A stretch of 64,000 nucleotides of DNA from Polynucleobacter necessarius (GTDB lineage: Bacteria; Pseudomonadota; Gammaproteobacteria; Burkholderiales; Burkholderiaceae): contig NZ_LT606948.1 of assembly GCF_900095185.1 (NCBI RefSeq), forward strand, positions 1,276,508-1,340,507, written 5' to 3'. The position numbers and the translations under genes are program-made. The notes under the pieces are model-generated. The model saw only the letters and a program-made list of their open reading frames with translations, had not been told where the DNA came from and did not search any database. Positions 19,262 through 30,057 of the stretch are shown here, piece by piece (the stretch's first letter is position 1; every line of letters begins with the position of its first letter).

Positions 19262-19456
19262 GGTCGTGAACAATTCATTCAGGCAGTTCTGAATATTGTT
19301 CATAACGTCGCCCAGGCGCTCTCAGAAGAGATTCGTAGCGGGGTTACGCAAATTGAATTAAAGATTCGGGCAGCGCGCTCAGTTGCGATTGCAAAACATC
19401 GCTATGAGCTGGCGATGGATTTGCATGTAATAGATAACGGACCCGGCCACCGGTGA
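19262..19456 (+). pseudogene. glnL: nitrogen regulation sensor kinase NtrB fragment
   Basis: About 65 codons of the ATPase domain survive: GREQFIQAVLNIVHNVAQAL (N box) through YELAMDLHVIDNGPG (G1 box). The PAS and histidine phosphotransfer regions before it are gone, and the sequence stops at the G1 box, where it is fused to ntrC. NtrB would phosphorylate or dephosphorylate NtrC in response to nitrogen status. Confidence 0.9.
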
Positions 19457-20201
19457 AGGAGGTACCGGTAAAGAAATGATTGCTCATGCCTTACACAAAC
19501 ATAGCCATTGCGCTAAGGGGCCTTTCGTATCTTTGAGTACCTCTGCTGTCCCAAAAGATTGATTGGATCGTATTGGTGGTCAAGATCCGATTAAAGCCAA
19601 TGTGCGGATTATTGCGTCAACGCATCATAATCTCGATGCAAGGGTTGCTGCGGCTCTCTTCCGCGAAGACTTATTACATCGCATCAATGTGATTCGTTTG
19701 CGCATGCCTTCCTTGCGTGAACGCAGTGAAGATATTCCAATGCTTGCCAGATACTTTATGTTGAGTTGCGCTAAATCTTTGGGCGTTGAGCCGAAGAAGC
19801 AGTCTGATTAGGTTCTAAAAGAAATCAGCGCAATGCTTTTTTCAGGCAACGTACGTCAATTGGAAAACTTGTGCCATTGATTCACTGTGATGACGCCTGC
19901 CAATGTAATTGGAGTGAGTGATTGTCCTGCTGATATCGTTGCACAGGCAAGTGCATAACCGGTTATACTGCATGGCGAATCTTCTTCTGGTACTTCGTCT
20001 TTAATCAAGGCGGCGGCATCCGGCGACTGGGAGAGTGGCTTAGGGCGTTTAGTTGTGAAAATGTTGCAAGATGGTGATAAAGAAGTATTTGATCTCTTGA
20101 CTGCACGTTTTGAAAAAGCAGTTCTTCAAGCAGCTCAGCGCATAAGTATTGGTCGCAATACGATTACCCGCAAGTTGCAAGAGTTAGGAATTGATGACTG
20201 A
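19457..20201 (+). pseudogene. glnG: nitrogen regulator NtrC, multiply deleted
   Basis: It begins at Walker A (GEGGTGKEMIAHALHKHS), so the whole receiver domain is missing. A TGA follows at VPKD, and the sequence then resumes at ANVRIIASTHHNLDAR, skipping the GAFTGA loop and Walker B. FREDLLHRINVIRLRMPSLR is intact, then several stops occur. The C-terminal Fis-type HTH region (RNTITRKLQELGIDD) ends at 20201 and overlaps the xth start. No functional sigma-54 activator can result. Confidence 0.93.
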
Positions 20202-21045
20202 TTGTGTAAGGATAGCTACGTGGAATGTGAATTCTTTAAAAGTTCGCCTTCCACAGGTGCTTCGTTGGTTGCAAGATCAAGAGGCATCTAAAAAGCCGAT
20301 TGATGCACTTTGTTTGCAAGAGCTCAAACTCACGGATGATAAATATCCGCACAAGGATTTGGAAGATGCTGGGCATATTAGTTTGGCGACGGGGCAAAAG
20401 ACCTATAACGGGGTTGCAATTATTCTACGTAAGGCATCCTTGGCACCAATTGCTTCTACTTTAGAAACAGCTTTCCTAAAACCTGTCAGAAATATTCCTC
20501 GCTTTGAAGATGAGCAGCAGCGTATTTTGGCAGCAACAGTCTGCTTTGCAGGTTCTCAGCCACTCAGGATAGTTTCAGCATACTTTCCGAATGGACAGTC
20601 GCCCGATAGCGATAAGTTCCAATACAAGCTCGGATGGCTAAAGGCTATGCAAAACTGGCTTGCAGAAGAGCTCAAACACAATCAACGCTTAGCGCTTTTG
20701 GGCGACTTTAATATTGCTCCGGCAGATCAAGATGTTTATGATCCCAAGGCTTGGGAGGGGCAGAACTTAGTCTCGCCACTAGAGCGTGAAGCATTTCAAG
20801 AGCTTATTAAGCTGGGCCTTACTGATGCGTTCAGAATGTTTGAGCAAGCACCCAAAACCTATAGTTGGTGGGACTATCGAATGATGGGCTTTAGAAGAAA
20901 TGCTGGTTTACGCATCGATCACATCTTGTTAAGCGAAGCGCTTAAAGATCGGTGCACTGCGAGTTTTGTGGATAAAGAACCCAGATCCTGGGAGCAACCA
21001 TCAGACCATGCTCCCGTGATTGCCACTATTCAAAAGATTTTGTGA
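20194..21045 (+). CDS. xth: exodeoxyribonuclease III
   Basis: The AP endonuclease and 3'-5' exonuclease of base-excision repair. About 283 residues from ATG at 20194 (an in-frame TTG is one codon earlier). Catalytic motifs of the exonuclease-endonuclease-phosphatase fold are all present: ATWNVNSLKVRLPQ near 8, CLQELKLTD near 42, LLGDFNIAPADQDVYD near 167 and LRIDHILLS with PSDHAPVIATI at the end. It starts inside the last codons of the ntrC remnant. Confidence 0.95.
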   Translation: MTDCVRIATWNVNSLKVRLPQVLRWLQDQEASKKPIDALCLQELKLTDDKYPHKDLEDAGHISLATGQKTYNGVAIILRKASLAPIASTLETAFLKPVRNIPRFEDEQQRILAATVCFAGSQPLRIVSAYFPNGQSPDSDKFQYKLGWLKAMQNWLAEELKHNQRLALLGDFNIAPADQDVYDPKAWEGQNLVSPLEREAFQELIKLGLTDAFRMFEQAPKTYSWWDYRMMGFRRNAGLRIDHILLSEALKDRCTASFVDKEPRSWEQPSDHAPVIATIQKIL

Positions 21046-21195
21046 AATTATGTAGCTTAGACAGTCAAGAAGTGCTGGCTTAGAGCTCTTAAGACATAGT
21101 GTTTAATATATATAGGGCCTGAACTTTACCTACCATTCTTTGACATGAAAGAATTTGCCCGCAATTCAGCTTGAGTATTTGGTCTAGTCCTGAGC

Positions 21196-21390
21196 ATGCT
21201 TTCTCCAGCTATTTACGCAGATCCTCCAGTACAAGCTTTTTATGCGGCCGTCCTCAAGATGGCGCGTGCAGGTAAATTAGGTCAAGTAATCAAGCAAGAG
21301 TCGATAGCAACATCTATCACGGGTGCGCAGGCCTGGAAGATTGCCTATATTTCTTCTGATATATCTGGTCGAAAAACGATTTCAACAGGT
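21196..21390 (+). pseudogene. secreted alpha/beta-hydrolase (lipase) N-terminal fragment
   Basis: About 65 codons resemble the mature N-terminus of secreted lipase/alpha-beta hydrolases (AFYAAVLKMARAGKLGQVI, then TGAQAWKIAYISSD). The signal peptide before it is incomplete, and everything beyond residue 65, including the nucleophile elbow, is missing. The frame then runs through a terminator hairpin. The interval 21046-21195 before it shows nothing else. Confidence 0.5.
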
Positions 21391-21411
21391 AACCACCTAA
21401 GGGTGGTTTTT
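21391..21411 (+). terminator. rho-independent terminator
   Basis: AACCACC (21391-21397) pairs with GGTGGTT (21402-21408) and is followed by TTT. It lies immediately after the lipase fragment and converges on the prlC pseudogene end. Confidence 0.7.
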
Positions 21412-21444
21412 CATGATCTGGTTTTGAGAGAGGTGATAAAAGGA

Positions 21445-23155
21445 TTAAGCTAGACCATCGTGTCTTAATAATGCGTCAATACTGGGTTCTCGACCTCTAA
21501 AGGCTTTGAAGGATTCAGCTGCTGGACGACTACCGCCCACTTCCAAAATGTCTTCGCGATAACGAGTGCCGGTTCTTTCATTCAAGACACTGCCAGTCGG
21601 TTTTGCAGCCTCTTCGAAAGCAGAGTAAACATCCGCAGAGAGAACTTATGCCCACTTGTAGCTGTAATAACCCGCCGCATACCCTCCGGTAAAAATATGA
21701 CTAAAGGTATTGATCCAACGTGAAAGGGCCGGTTGCGGAATCACGTTAAATTGATCAGCAATCTCTCGGGATAGTTTCAATACAGCATGGCCATGGGCTG
21801 TCTTGACGTCAAAACTTGAATGCAGACGCCAGTCAGTTAATGACATGACGATTTGACGCAGAGTCCTATAACCATTTTAGAAATTTTTGGCGGCTAACAT
21901 TTTGTCAAATAATTCCTTGGAGAGTGGTTTGCCAGTTTCTGCATGGGCAGTCATTTTTTCTAGAACTTCCCACGCCCAACAGAAGTTTTCAATAAACTGG
22001 CTTGGTAACTCCACGGCATCCCATTCAACGCCATTAATCCCTGATACGGCTAAAGCACTGACTTGAGTTAAGAGGGGGTGCAATCCATGCCCACTTTCAT
22101 GGAAAAGAGTGATGACGTCATCATGGGTGATGGTTGGTTGACGAAGTACGCCATCAATTGTGACAGGCGGTGCAAAGTTGCATACCAGGTAGGCAACTGG
22201 AGCTTGAATCTCTCCATTGGGCAATACTCTACGACCACGGGCATCATCCATCCAAGCACACCGCTGCGCTTACCAGGGCGAGCATAGGGATCTAAATAAA
22301 AATAAGCCACGATATTTTTCTTGACATTTTCAGAGAAAGAATAACGCTCTTGCTTCAATTTTTCTGATGCAAAAGCTACATCCCATGGCTCTAAACCATC
22401 GGTGATACCCAGATTCGTTTTAGCAAAGCCAGGGAGTTCTTGCCAATCCTTAAGAGTAAACGGCTTAGCTTTTTCTGCGACGTTGGTTAGAAAGGAATCT
22501 ACTGCCTCAACACTACTTGCCATCTTTGGTGCCAAACTTAAGGACGCATAGTTTTTAAATCCCAGCACGCGTGCTTTTTCATCGCGCAGACTTAATTGAT
22601 CAAGTATATTTTGAGTGTGATTCCACTCTAATGTACCCTGTGAATACTGGGGCCCAAGTTCAGAAGCTCTTTTGTGACATAGGCTTCATACATTAAGCGA
22701 CGCAGTGCACGGTTTTCTGAATACGGCATGAGTGGGTAATAAGAGGGGAAGTGCAGAGTAGAGGCCCAGCCTTTTAACTGCTTCTGTTCGGCTGTATCTA
22801 CCGCCGCAACAATAGCATCCTCAGGTAATCCCATTAAGTCAGCATTATCAGTTCTCATATGCTGTTCGTAACTCTGATGTGTTGGCAACGCTATTTAAAT
22901 GAGAAATCACACCGCAAGAGCTATCTAGCGCTTCGGTTGCATCCTCTAATGGTTCAGCCAGGGCGTTCTATGTAGAGGGGGTATTGGGGTTGACGGCAAT
23001 ATCTACGGATTTTTGTGCGAGATCGAGAAGATATTCAATTGCAGGGGCAATGTGCTCAGGCTTAACTTCAGAGTAGGCAGCAATGTCACGCCCAAAAGTC
23101 ACCAAAGGGTTGTTTTGTAATGCTGCGGGAAGCGGAAGGGGGGTAGATGTAGTCC
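21445..23155 (-). pseudogene. prlC: oligopeptidase A (M3 metallopeptidase), disrupted
   Basis: The order of fragments on the minus strand follows the full protein: PAALQNNPLVTFGRDIAAYS at the start, then an in-frame TAG near 22975, NFAPPVTIDG, and the zinc site TLFHESGHGLHPLLTQ (HExxH near 22100). The C-terminal PAAESFKAFRGREPSIDALL ends at 21445. Several frameshifts separate these, and about 560 of about 690 residues are readable. The enzyme is a cytoplasmic zinc peptidase that degrades signal peptides and short peptides. Confidence 0.93.
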
Positions 23156-23224
23156 TCCCCCTAGCTTAATGGAGTAGAGGCAAATTTGCCAAAAGCTCTC
23201 CTTAATTCTTTAATAGGAAGTCAG

Positions 23225-24079
23225 TTAATGCTTGGAGGCTTTTTCAGCGGCTTCTAATGTATTCATTAGAAGCATAGTAATAGTCATGGGGCCTACACCA
23301 CCAGGGACAGAAGTAATCCATCCTGCCACGTATTTAGCGGCATCAAAGTCTACATCACCACAAAGCTTGCCATCTGGCAGGCGATTGATGCCTACGTCGA
23401 TAACTACCGCACCATTTTTGACCATATCGCCAGAGATCATTTTGGGTTTTCCGGTAGCCACTACCAAGATGTCAGCGTCTTTAGTATGGTGGGCCAAGTC
23501 ACGAGTTTTGCTATTGCAAATAGTCACAGTCGCGCCAGCTTGTAACAAAAGCATGGCCATGGGCTTACCAACAATATTGGATGCCCCAACAATCACAGCG
23601 CGAGCGCCACGAATAGGGTAATCAATGCTTTCTAAAATTTTCATGCAACCATGGGGTGTACATGGCTTGAATTCTGGCTGACCAACCATCAGTGCGCCAG
23701 CATTGGCGACGTGAAAACCATCAACATCCTTTTCAGGAGTCATCGCTTCCAGTACGCGTTCAGCGGCAATGTGTTCTGGTAGTGGTAGCTGCACTAAGAT
23801 GCCATGAATTGCAGGATCTGCGTTTAAGGTGGCAATTCGCGCTAACAATTCTTCTTCACCTAGCTCAGCGGAATACCGTTCAAGGACAGAGTGGAATCCC
23901 ACATCCTCACAGGCCTTAACTTTGTTACGAACATACACTTGGCTAGCAGGATTATCGCCAACTACGATTACAGCTAAACCAGGTCTTATCCCCTTGGCGG
24001 TAACAATCGCACCGCGTGCAGCAATTTCAGTACGCAGTTTTTTAGAAAGAGCGTTCCCGTCGAGTAGTTGAGCCGGCAT
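23225..24079 (-). CDS. folD: bifunctional methylenetetrahydrofolate dehydrogenase/cyclohydrolase
   Basis: It converts 5,10-methylene-THF to 10-formyl-THF, supplying one-carbon units for purines and fMet. The 284 residues are intact. [16 protein letters not shown] near 49 contains the catalytic lysine, [11 protein letters not shown] lies near 95, and the NADP-binding [32 protein letters not shown] and [16 protein letters not shown] complete it. It is preceded on the same strand by a response-regulator gene with a 15-bp gap. Confidence 0.96.
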   Translation of the reverse strand: MPAQLLDGNALSKKLRTEIAARGAIVTAKGIRPGLAVIVVGDNPASQVYVRNKVKACEDVGFHSVLERYSAELGEEELLARIATLNADPAIHGILVQLPLPEHIAAERVLEAMTPEKDVDGFHVANAGALMVGQPEFKPCTPHGCMKILESIDYPIRGARAVIVGASNIVGKPMAMLLLQAGATVTICNSKTRDLAHHTKDADILVVATGKPKMISGDMVKNGAVVIDVGINRLPDGKLCGDVDFDAAKYVAGWITSVPGGVGPMTITMLLMNTLEAAEKASKH

Positions 24080-24094
24080 CCTGAACCCTTGATA

Positions 24095-24742
24095 TTAATT
24101 AGTCTGAGGTTCGGATAAAGCCAAGCGGAGCAGGTTTGCAACAGTATTGACGTTGAGCTTTTCCATAATGTTGGCACGGTGGGCTTCAACAGTCTTAATA
24201 GAAATGCCGAGATCATCTGCAATTTGTTTATTCAAGCGACCAGCAACAATGCGCTCAAGAATTTGACGTTCGCGGCCAGTGAGTTTACTTAGTAAGCTCT
24301 GCGTAATTTTGCGTTGGCTCGCTTGTGAAGAATCGACGCGTGCTTTTGCAAGCATACGATCCACCAAGCCACAGAGATCGTTGTCTTTGAAAGGCTTTTC
24401 AATGAAATCAACAGCGCCACGTTTCATCGTGGATACAGCCATTGATACGTCACCATGACCGGTTATGAAGGCAACTGGCATGGGTAAATTTTCACTTGTG
24501 AGGCGTTCTTGTAATTCTAATCCTGACATTCCTGGCATACGCACATCCAAAATGGCACACGAGATTGTTGACTTGTCTGTATGTTGTAAAGACTGCAAGA
24601 AACGCTCAGCGCTAGCATGACAACGCACAACATAACCATTGCTCTCTAATAGCCAAGTGAGTGAGTCTCTTACCGCTTCGTCATCATCAACGACATAGAC
24701 AACTTCAGCTTGGTTTGGTTTTGTAGTGGCGCTTAAGTTCAT
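24095..24742 (-). CDS. FixJ/NarL-type response regulator (receiver plus LuxR HTH)
   Basis: A receiver domain covers residues 14-130 with acidic pocket VVDDD, phosphoacceptor Asp in AILDVRMPGMSG near 67 and conserved lysine in IEKPF. A LuxR-type HTH follows (SKLTGRERQILERIVAGRLN, then IADDLGISIKTVEAHRANIM). It is intact. The PAS sensor kinase immediately upstream on the same strand (24778-27100) is a pseudogene, so its normal phosphodonor is gone. Targets are unknown. The architecture resembles FixJ/TtrR regulators. Confidence 0.9.
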   Translation of the reverse strand: MNLSATTKPNQAEVVYVVDDDEAVRDSLTWLLESNGYVVRCHASAERFLQSLQHTDKSTISCAILDVRMPGMSGLELQERLTSENLPMPVAFITGHGDVSMAVSTMKRGAVDFIEKPFKDNDLCGLVDRMLAKARVDSSQASQRKITQSLLSKLTGRERQILERIVAGRLNKQIADDLGISIKTVEAHRANIMEKLNVNTVANLLRLALSEPQTN

Positions 24743-24777
24743 ATTAGTTCTCGCGAGGTAAACCTAAAAATTCAACA

Positions 24778-27100
24778 TTAAATATCAGCCTTGGGATCAG
24801 GGGATTCCAAAGGAATCAGTATTGTAAAGGTGCAGCCAGCCAGGGATTCCGCCTCTAGCGTCAGTGACCTGGATTCTAAGCATAGCGGGAAAAATACTAG
24901 TGTCTAAATCCGCCTTAATATTGACTGGTGGAGCTGACCAGCGTGAAGAGAGAGGGTAGGCATCGCGAACGCTATCAAGGGAATTTTTGAGGAAATTCAC
25001 AACAGCTTGCAAAATTAACACGGGGTCGAGATGAAGCACTGGTAGATTTTCAGCAACATCCGAAGTAATAGTTAGTCGATGACGATGGGCTTCAATTTCC
25101 ACTAAACCAACGGCATCGTTAATGCATTCAGCAATGCAGGAATGCTTTACGCTGAGGTTCACTACGTTTTACAAACCCACGGATACGCTGAATGATGGTG
25201 CCTGCGCGATGGGCTTGCTCAGAAGCTTTTTCAAGTGCCGGTAGGCTTTCTTTAGTAATAGCAGAGCCAGGATCTATGGTTCCCTCTAAATGCCCTCTAA
25301 ACGCTTGGCAACCCCCATGCAGTAATTGGAGATGGCAGACAGAGGTTGATTGAGTTCATGCGCCAAGGAGGAGGCCATCTCACTCATCGTTGTAAGGCGG
25401 CTTGTAAAAATTGCATGCGCTCTTGTTGCTGAAGTGCCAAATCATCTGCGCCCTTGCGGGCAGTAATATCCGTCGCAATTAACGGTTGCGCAAGGTGTCC
25501 ATCAACTCAAGGTATGAAACGGCGCCGAACTTCAAACCATCTATTGCTGCCATCAGTTAATTGAATATTCTCAGACTCTGACTCTTGATAAAGGAAAGAT
25601 GTAGGTATTCCATCGCGGATGTAATCTTGAAGGTCTTGTGCAATATTATGCAAGGTAGCAATTTCATCTTCTTGATGGGTTAACTGAAAGTGCCCCTTGG
25701 AATCATTGCCAAAATTTTCTCTGTAAAACCGATTTGCAAAAAGCAACTCATCAGTTTCAAGCGAGACTGCAGCAACCGCCGCATCCAGACCCTCTAAAAC
25801 AGTGGTGAAACATTCTTGAGAGGCGGCTAACTCCTCGCGAATCTTTTTTGGCTCAGAAATATCAATTAAAGAGGCAACCTAACCAGTTTGCTTACTCTTT
25901 TCATTGATGAGTGGGGCGATAAAAGTTCGAGTCTGAATGAGTTTGCCGTCACGCCGAAGAATCACACCTTCAATGCCAATTTTCATGCTTCCAGAGATAT
26001 CGGATTTCAGTGTTCGGTTCATTTTTTTATTAGCGCATCCCTTCTGTTGTCGGTCCAGCAAGGGAAGGGTGGAGTGAGACCTATCAATTCCTCAGGCGTC
26101 CATCCTGTCATCTCGCAAAAAGCGCGATTGACATAGGAATGCGCTTGTCCATGTCGTGGGCATGGATACCCACGGGGGTTGAGTTCTCCATCGCATTCCG
26201 ACAACTCGTTTCAGTGCGTAGACTAGCTTCTGCCTCCTGGCGGACTTGCATTTGCTTTAAAACTGACCACAAACTCCATATCACGAATATGCACAGTCCC
26301 AGCACCACGCCAATCAACATTCTGAAAGTAAGATTGGTGGGCGGAGGGTAGTTGTTAATACGCAAAGTAATATTTGGGCTTAATACACCAATATCTAAGC
26401 TGGTTTGATTGCTAAAGGCTCTTTTAGGTGTATTTCTATCAGAAGAGATTGCCAATAGTTTTTCATTGTCTGTAATAAGAGTGAAGCGGTAATACGATTT
26501 GAGTTCCCCTGGTATTACATCTAATATGTCTTGGGTTGTATAGAGTGCAGCGATATAACCGACGATTTCCCCGCTTACAATATTAGGAACCACTTGCCAG
26601 AAAACAATTTTTTTTCTGCGGAGATAGCAGCATCGTTCGGAAGATTGAGGGAAATGAATTGGCTAAATGCCGAGCGACTAGTAACACGACTCAGCTCAAT
26701 CATTGACAAGAGGTTGGCATGAATGACTTAGTCATTTTGTGTTTTACTCACCCAATCAAACCATTCGATTCGAACGATCTCATGATTGTTAACCACTAAT
26801 TCTTCTGCTTGTTTACGCGTGATTTGCGTCAGCTTCACCTCTTGGCTAGAAGCAACTTCACGATTGATGGTGGCTAATGCCTCAAGATTATTTGCAAAGC
26901 GTGATTGAATGCGTTGCTTAGAAAACGAAAGCTCTCTAAATAGAGCTGCCTCTTATTGATTCTTCTTTTGTAAATGCAGTGTACCCAAAATAATGCCCAT
27001 GACGACTGTAAAGAGCACGATTGCGAGAGATGGGGTGTAGACAAGCTTAAATCCGCGTATTTTGCGGAGCCCATCTAAAGGGGCTCAGGACTAAGCTGGA
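24778..27100 (-). pseudogene. membrane PAS-domain sensor histidine kinase, disrupted
   Basis: In order on the minus strand: a first hydrophobic segment (SLAIVLFTVVMGIILGTLHL), a periplasmic sensor region, a second membrane segment (MLIGVVLGLCIFVIWSLW) near 26290, two PAS regions, an H box ([17 protein letters not shown], near 25350) and an N box (VLILQAVVNFLKNSLDSV). The ATP lid is damaged (QVTDARGGIPG in place of a normal G1-G2 pair). Stops and frameshifts occur throughout. It was presumably the partner of the adjacent response regulator, as the two form a FixL/FixJ-like pair. Confidence 0.9.
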
Positions 27101-27244
27101 AAAGGCCGTAAATTTCATAAATAACGAACATTTTGTCCTATTTGAGGCATTTTAATTTGGTTTTTGACTAGTAAATCACTCTCTTATTTGCGCTGCAATA
27201 AAATACCATATTATGAGAAATACTATCATTATGCGGAAAATTGC

Positions 27245-27273
27245 TTGTTTACACCCATATATCTTCCTAGAAT
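27245..27273 (+). promoter_or_regulatory. possible sigma-70 promoter of the pyruvate dehydrogenase operon
   Basis: TTGTTT and TAGAAT are separated by 17 bp, 72 bp before the aceE start. The -10 matches five of six consensus bases, the -35 only three. Nothing else is visible in the 245-bp gap before aceE. Confidence 0.3.
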
Positions 27274-27345
27274 ATTGTCTTGAGAGTTTTGGCATAGAAC
27301 TATAGAGTTAATGACAAATTCAGCACTATTTAATGGAGACAAAAG

Positions 27346-30042
27346 ATGGCAGCCGTTCCAGAACAAGTATTAGGTAAACAGAGTGCCCGGGACGCTGATC
27401 CTGGCGAAACGCAAGAATGGTTACAGGCGCTCGATGGCGTCATTCGTACTGAAGGGCCAGAAAGAGCTGCCTATCTGATCGATCAACAAATTTCTCATGC
27501 GCGGGTAAACGGGGTCGTTCAGCCTTTCCATGCAGAAACTCCATACATCAATACGATTCCGGTTGAGAATCAAGCGCGCTTACCGGGCGACCAAAACGTA
27601 GAGCATCGTATTCGTTCTTACACTCGTTGGAATGCTATGACGATGGTGTTACGTGCCAATAAAGACACCAATGTTGGTGGCCATATTTCCTCTTTCCAAT
27701 CTGCTGCAACCTTATATGATGTTGGCTTTAATCATTTTTGGCATGCTCCATCTCCAGAGCACGGTGGAGATTTGATCTTCGTACAGGGTCACTCAGCTCC
27801 AGGTGTTTATGCCCGCGCGTATATGCTCGGACGCCTCGAAGAAGATCAACTGAATAATTTCCGTCAAGAAGTCGGCGGTAAGGGCATCTCTAGCTATCCT
27901 CATCCTTGGTTGATGCCTGATTTCTGGCAGTTCCCAACAGTCTCAATGGGTTTAGGTCCCATCATGGCAATTTATCAAGCCCGCTTTATGAAATACCTCG
28001 GAGATCGTGGTTTTATACAAGAGCAAGGTCGTAAAGTCTGGGCATTCTTAGGTGATGGTGAAACTGATGAGCCAGAATCTTTGGGAACAATTGGTATGGC
28101 CGGTCGTGAAAAGCTCGATAACCTGATTTTTGTAATCAACTGTAACTTGCAGCGCTTAGATGGCCCAGTGCGCGGTAACGGCAAAATTATTCAAGAGCTC
28201 GAGAGCGAGTTCCGTGGCGCTGGCTGGAATGTCATTAAGGTGGTGTGGGGCGGTCAATGGGATGCCTTATTTGCTCGCGATAAAAAAGGCATCTTGATGC
28301 AACGCCTTGGCGACATCGTTGATGGTCAATATCAAACAATGAAGTCTAAAAATGGTGCTTACGTTCGTGAGACGGTTTTTAACACCCCAGAGTTAAAGGC
28401 GTTAGTAAGTGACTGGAGTGATGATGAGATTTGGCAGCTTAATCGTGGTGGCCATGATCCACATAAAGTCTTTGCAGCTTTTCACGCTGCAGTCAATCAC
28501 AAAGAGCAGCCGACCGTTATTTTGGCTCACACCATTAAAGGTTACGGTATGGGGGGTTCAGGTGAGGCGATGAATATTGCGCATCAGGCTAAGAAGATGA
28601 ATGCCGATGACGTACGTCGCTTCCGTGATCGCTTTGAGATTCCAGTCAAAGATGAGCGGTTGGATGAAATGCCATTGGTGAAGTTTGCCGAGGGTAGTCC
28701 AGAATTGGAGTATATGAAAGCGCGTCGCCAAGAGCTGGGTGGTTATTTGCCTCAGCGTCGTACCAAAGCTGAAAGCTTGCCTGTTCCCGCCTTAGATGCA
28801 TTTGCGCCATTACTCGAAGCAACTACCGAAGGGCGCGAGATCTCAACGACGATGGCTTTCGTGCGCATGCTCAACACTGTAGTGCGCGACAAGGTAATCG
28901 GTAAATGTGTAGTGCCGATTATTCCAGACGAGTCCCGTACGTTTGGCATGGAGGGCATGTTCCGTCAATTGGGTATCTGGAATCAATTGGGTCAGCTGTA
29001 CACACCTGAAGATCATGATCAATTGATGTTCTATAAAGAGGATAAGACTGGGCAAATTCTGCAAGAGGGTATTAATGAAGCAGGCGGTATGTGTGATTGG
29101 ATCGCCGCCGCCACTTCATACTCTACCCATGGTGTGCCGATGCTACCTTTTTATATCTTCTATTCCATGTTTGGTTTCCAGCGTATTGGAGATCTCGCTT
29201 GGGCTGCGGGTGATATGCGGAGCCGTGGTTTCTTGTTAGGCGGAACCGCTGGTAGAACTACTCTGAATGGTGAGGGCTTACAGCATGAAGATGGTCACAG
29301 CCATTTATGGAGCGGTGCAGTACCAAATTGCATTAGTTTTGATCCGACATTCTCATTTGAATTAGCAGTTGTCATTCAAGACGGTATGCGTCGTATGCTG
29401 GAAGTTCAGGAGGACGTGTATTACTACGTCACCTTAATGAATGAAAACTATGCTCACCCAGTAATGCCGAAGGGTGCTGAAAAAGACATCATTAAAGGAA
29501 TGTATAAACTCAAATCCGTTGGCGATGACAAAGCTAAATTGCGTGTTCAGCTCTTAGGATCTGGTACGATCTTCCGAGAAGTCATTGAGGCTGCTGAGAT
29601 TCTGCACACAGACTGGGGTATCGCTTCAGACTTATGGGGTTGCCCAAGCTTTACTGAACTTGGTCGCAATTGGAATGCGGTACATCGCAATAATCTCTTG
29701 AATCCAACGGCAGCGCCAGCTTTATCTCATGTTGAGAAGTGTCTGAAAGACACGGCCGGTCCAGTCATTGCTGCAACTGACTATGTCCGTTTGTTTGCCG
29801 AGCAAATTCGTCCAGCGATTCAACATATGGGTCGTCGCTATGAAGTGCTCGGTACCGATGGCTTTGGTCGTTCCGATACCCGTGAAAAACTTCGCGACTT
29901 TTTTGAAGTAGATCGTCGTTGGGTAGTCCTCACTGCTTTGAGATCCTTAGTCGATTCTGGCCAGTTGGATCGCTCTAAATTAGCAGAAGCCATCAAAAAG
30001 TACGACATCGATGCTACTAAACCAAATCCTATGACGGTTTGA
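27346..30042 (+). CDS. aceE: pyruvate dehydrogenase E1 component (homodimeric)
   Basis: The ThDP-dependent E1 subunit decarboxylates pyruvate and acetylates E2 lipoyl groups. The 898 residues are full length for the single-chain E1. Visible features are SSYPHPWLMPDFWQFPTVSM near 185, the ThDP-binding motif GDGETDEPES near 236 with NCNLQRLDGPVRGN downstream, and the C-terminal transketolase domain (LGTDGFGRSDTREKLRDFF near 845). An AATGGAGAC Shine-Dalgarno precedes the start. It is the first gene of aceE-aceF-lpdA, with 15-bp and 8-bp gaps. Confidence 0.98.
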   Translation: MAAVPEQVLGKQSARDADPGETQEWLQALDGVIRTEGPERAAYLIDQQISHARVNGVVQPFHAETPYINTIPVENQARLPGDQNVEHRIRSYTRWNAMTMVLRANKDTNVGGHISSFQSAATLYDVGFNHFWHAPSPEHGGDLIFVQGHSAPGVYARAYMLGRLEEDQLNNFRQEVGGKGISSYPHPWLMPDFWQFPTVSMGLGPIMAIYQARFMKYLGDRGFIQEQGRKVWAFLGDGETDEPESLGTIGMAGREKLDNLIFVINCNLQRLDGPVRGNGKIIQELESEFRGAGWNVIKVVWGGQWDALFARDKKGILMQRLGDIVDGQYQTMKSKNGAYVRETVFNTPELKALVSDWSDDEIWQLNRGGHDPHKVFAAFHAAVNHKEQPTVILAHTIKGYGMGGSGEAMNIAHQAKKMNADDVRRFRDRFEIPVKDERLDEMPLVKFAEGSPELEYMKARRQELGGYLPQRRTKAESLPVPALDAFAPLLEATTEGREISTTMAFVRMLNTVVRDKVIGKCVVPIIPDESRTFGMEGMFRQLGIWNQLGQLYTPEDHDQLMFYKEDKTGQILQEGINEAGGMCDWIAAATSYSTHGVPMLPFYIFYSMFGFQRIGDLAWAAGDMRSRGFLLGGTAGRTTLNGEGLQHEDGHSHLWSGAVPNCISFDPTFSFELAVVIQDGMRRMLEVQEDVYYYVTLMNENYAHPVMPKGAEKDIIKGMYKLKSVGDDKAKLRVQLLGSGTIFREVIEAAEILHTDWGIASDLWGCPSFTELGRNWNAVHRNNLLNPTAAPALSHVEKCLKDTAGPVIAATDYVRLFAEQIRPAIQHMGRRYEVLGTDGFGRSDTREKLRDFFEVDRRWVVLTALRSLVDSGQLDRSKLAEAIKKYDIDATKPNPMTV

Positions 30043-30057
30043 TGAGAGACAAATACT

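Noticed and set aside
19563..19811. Stand-alone small AAA-like protein
   Set aside because: It is the middle piece of the ntrC pseudogene, with stop codons at both ends and NtrC sequence on either side in order.
27100..27345. Small RNA or riboswitch before aceE
   Set aside because: The 245-bp gap is AT-rich with no stable conserved fold that I could recognise; only a weak promoter-like pair is seen.
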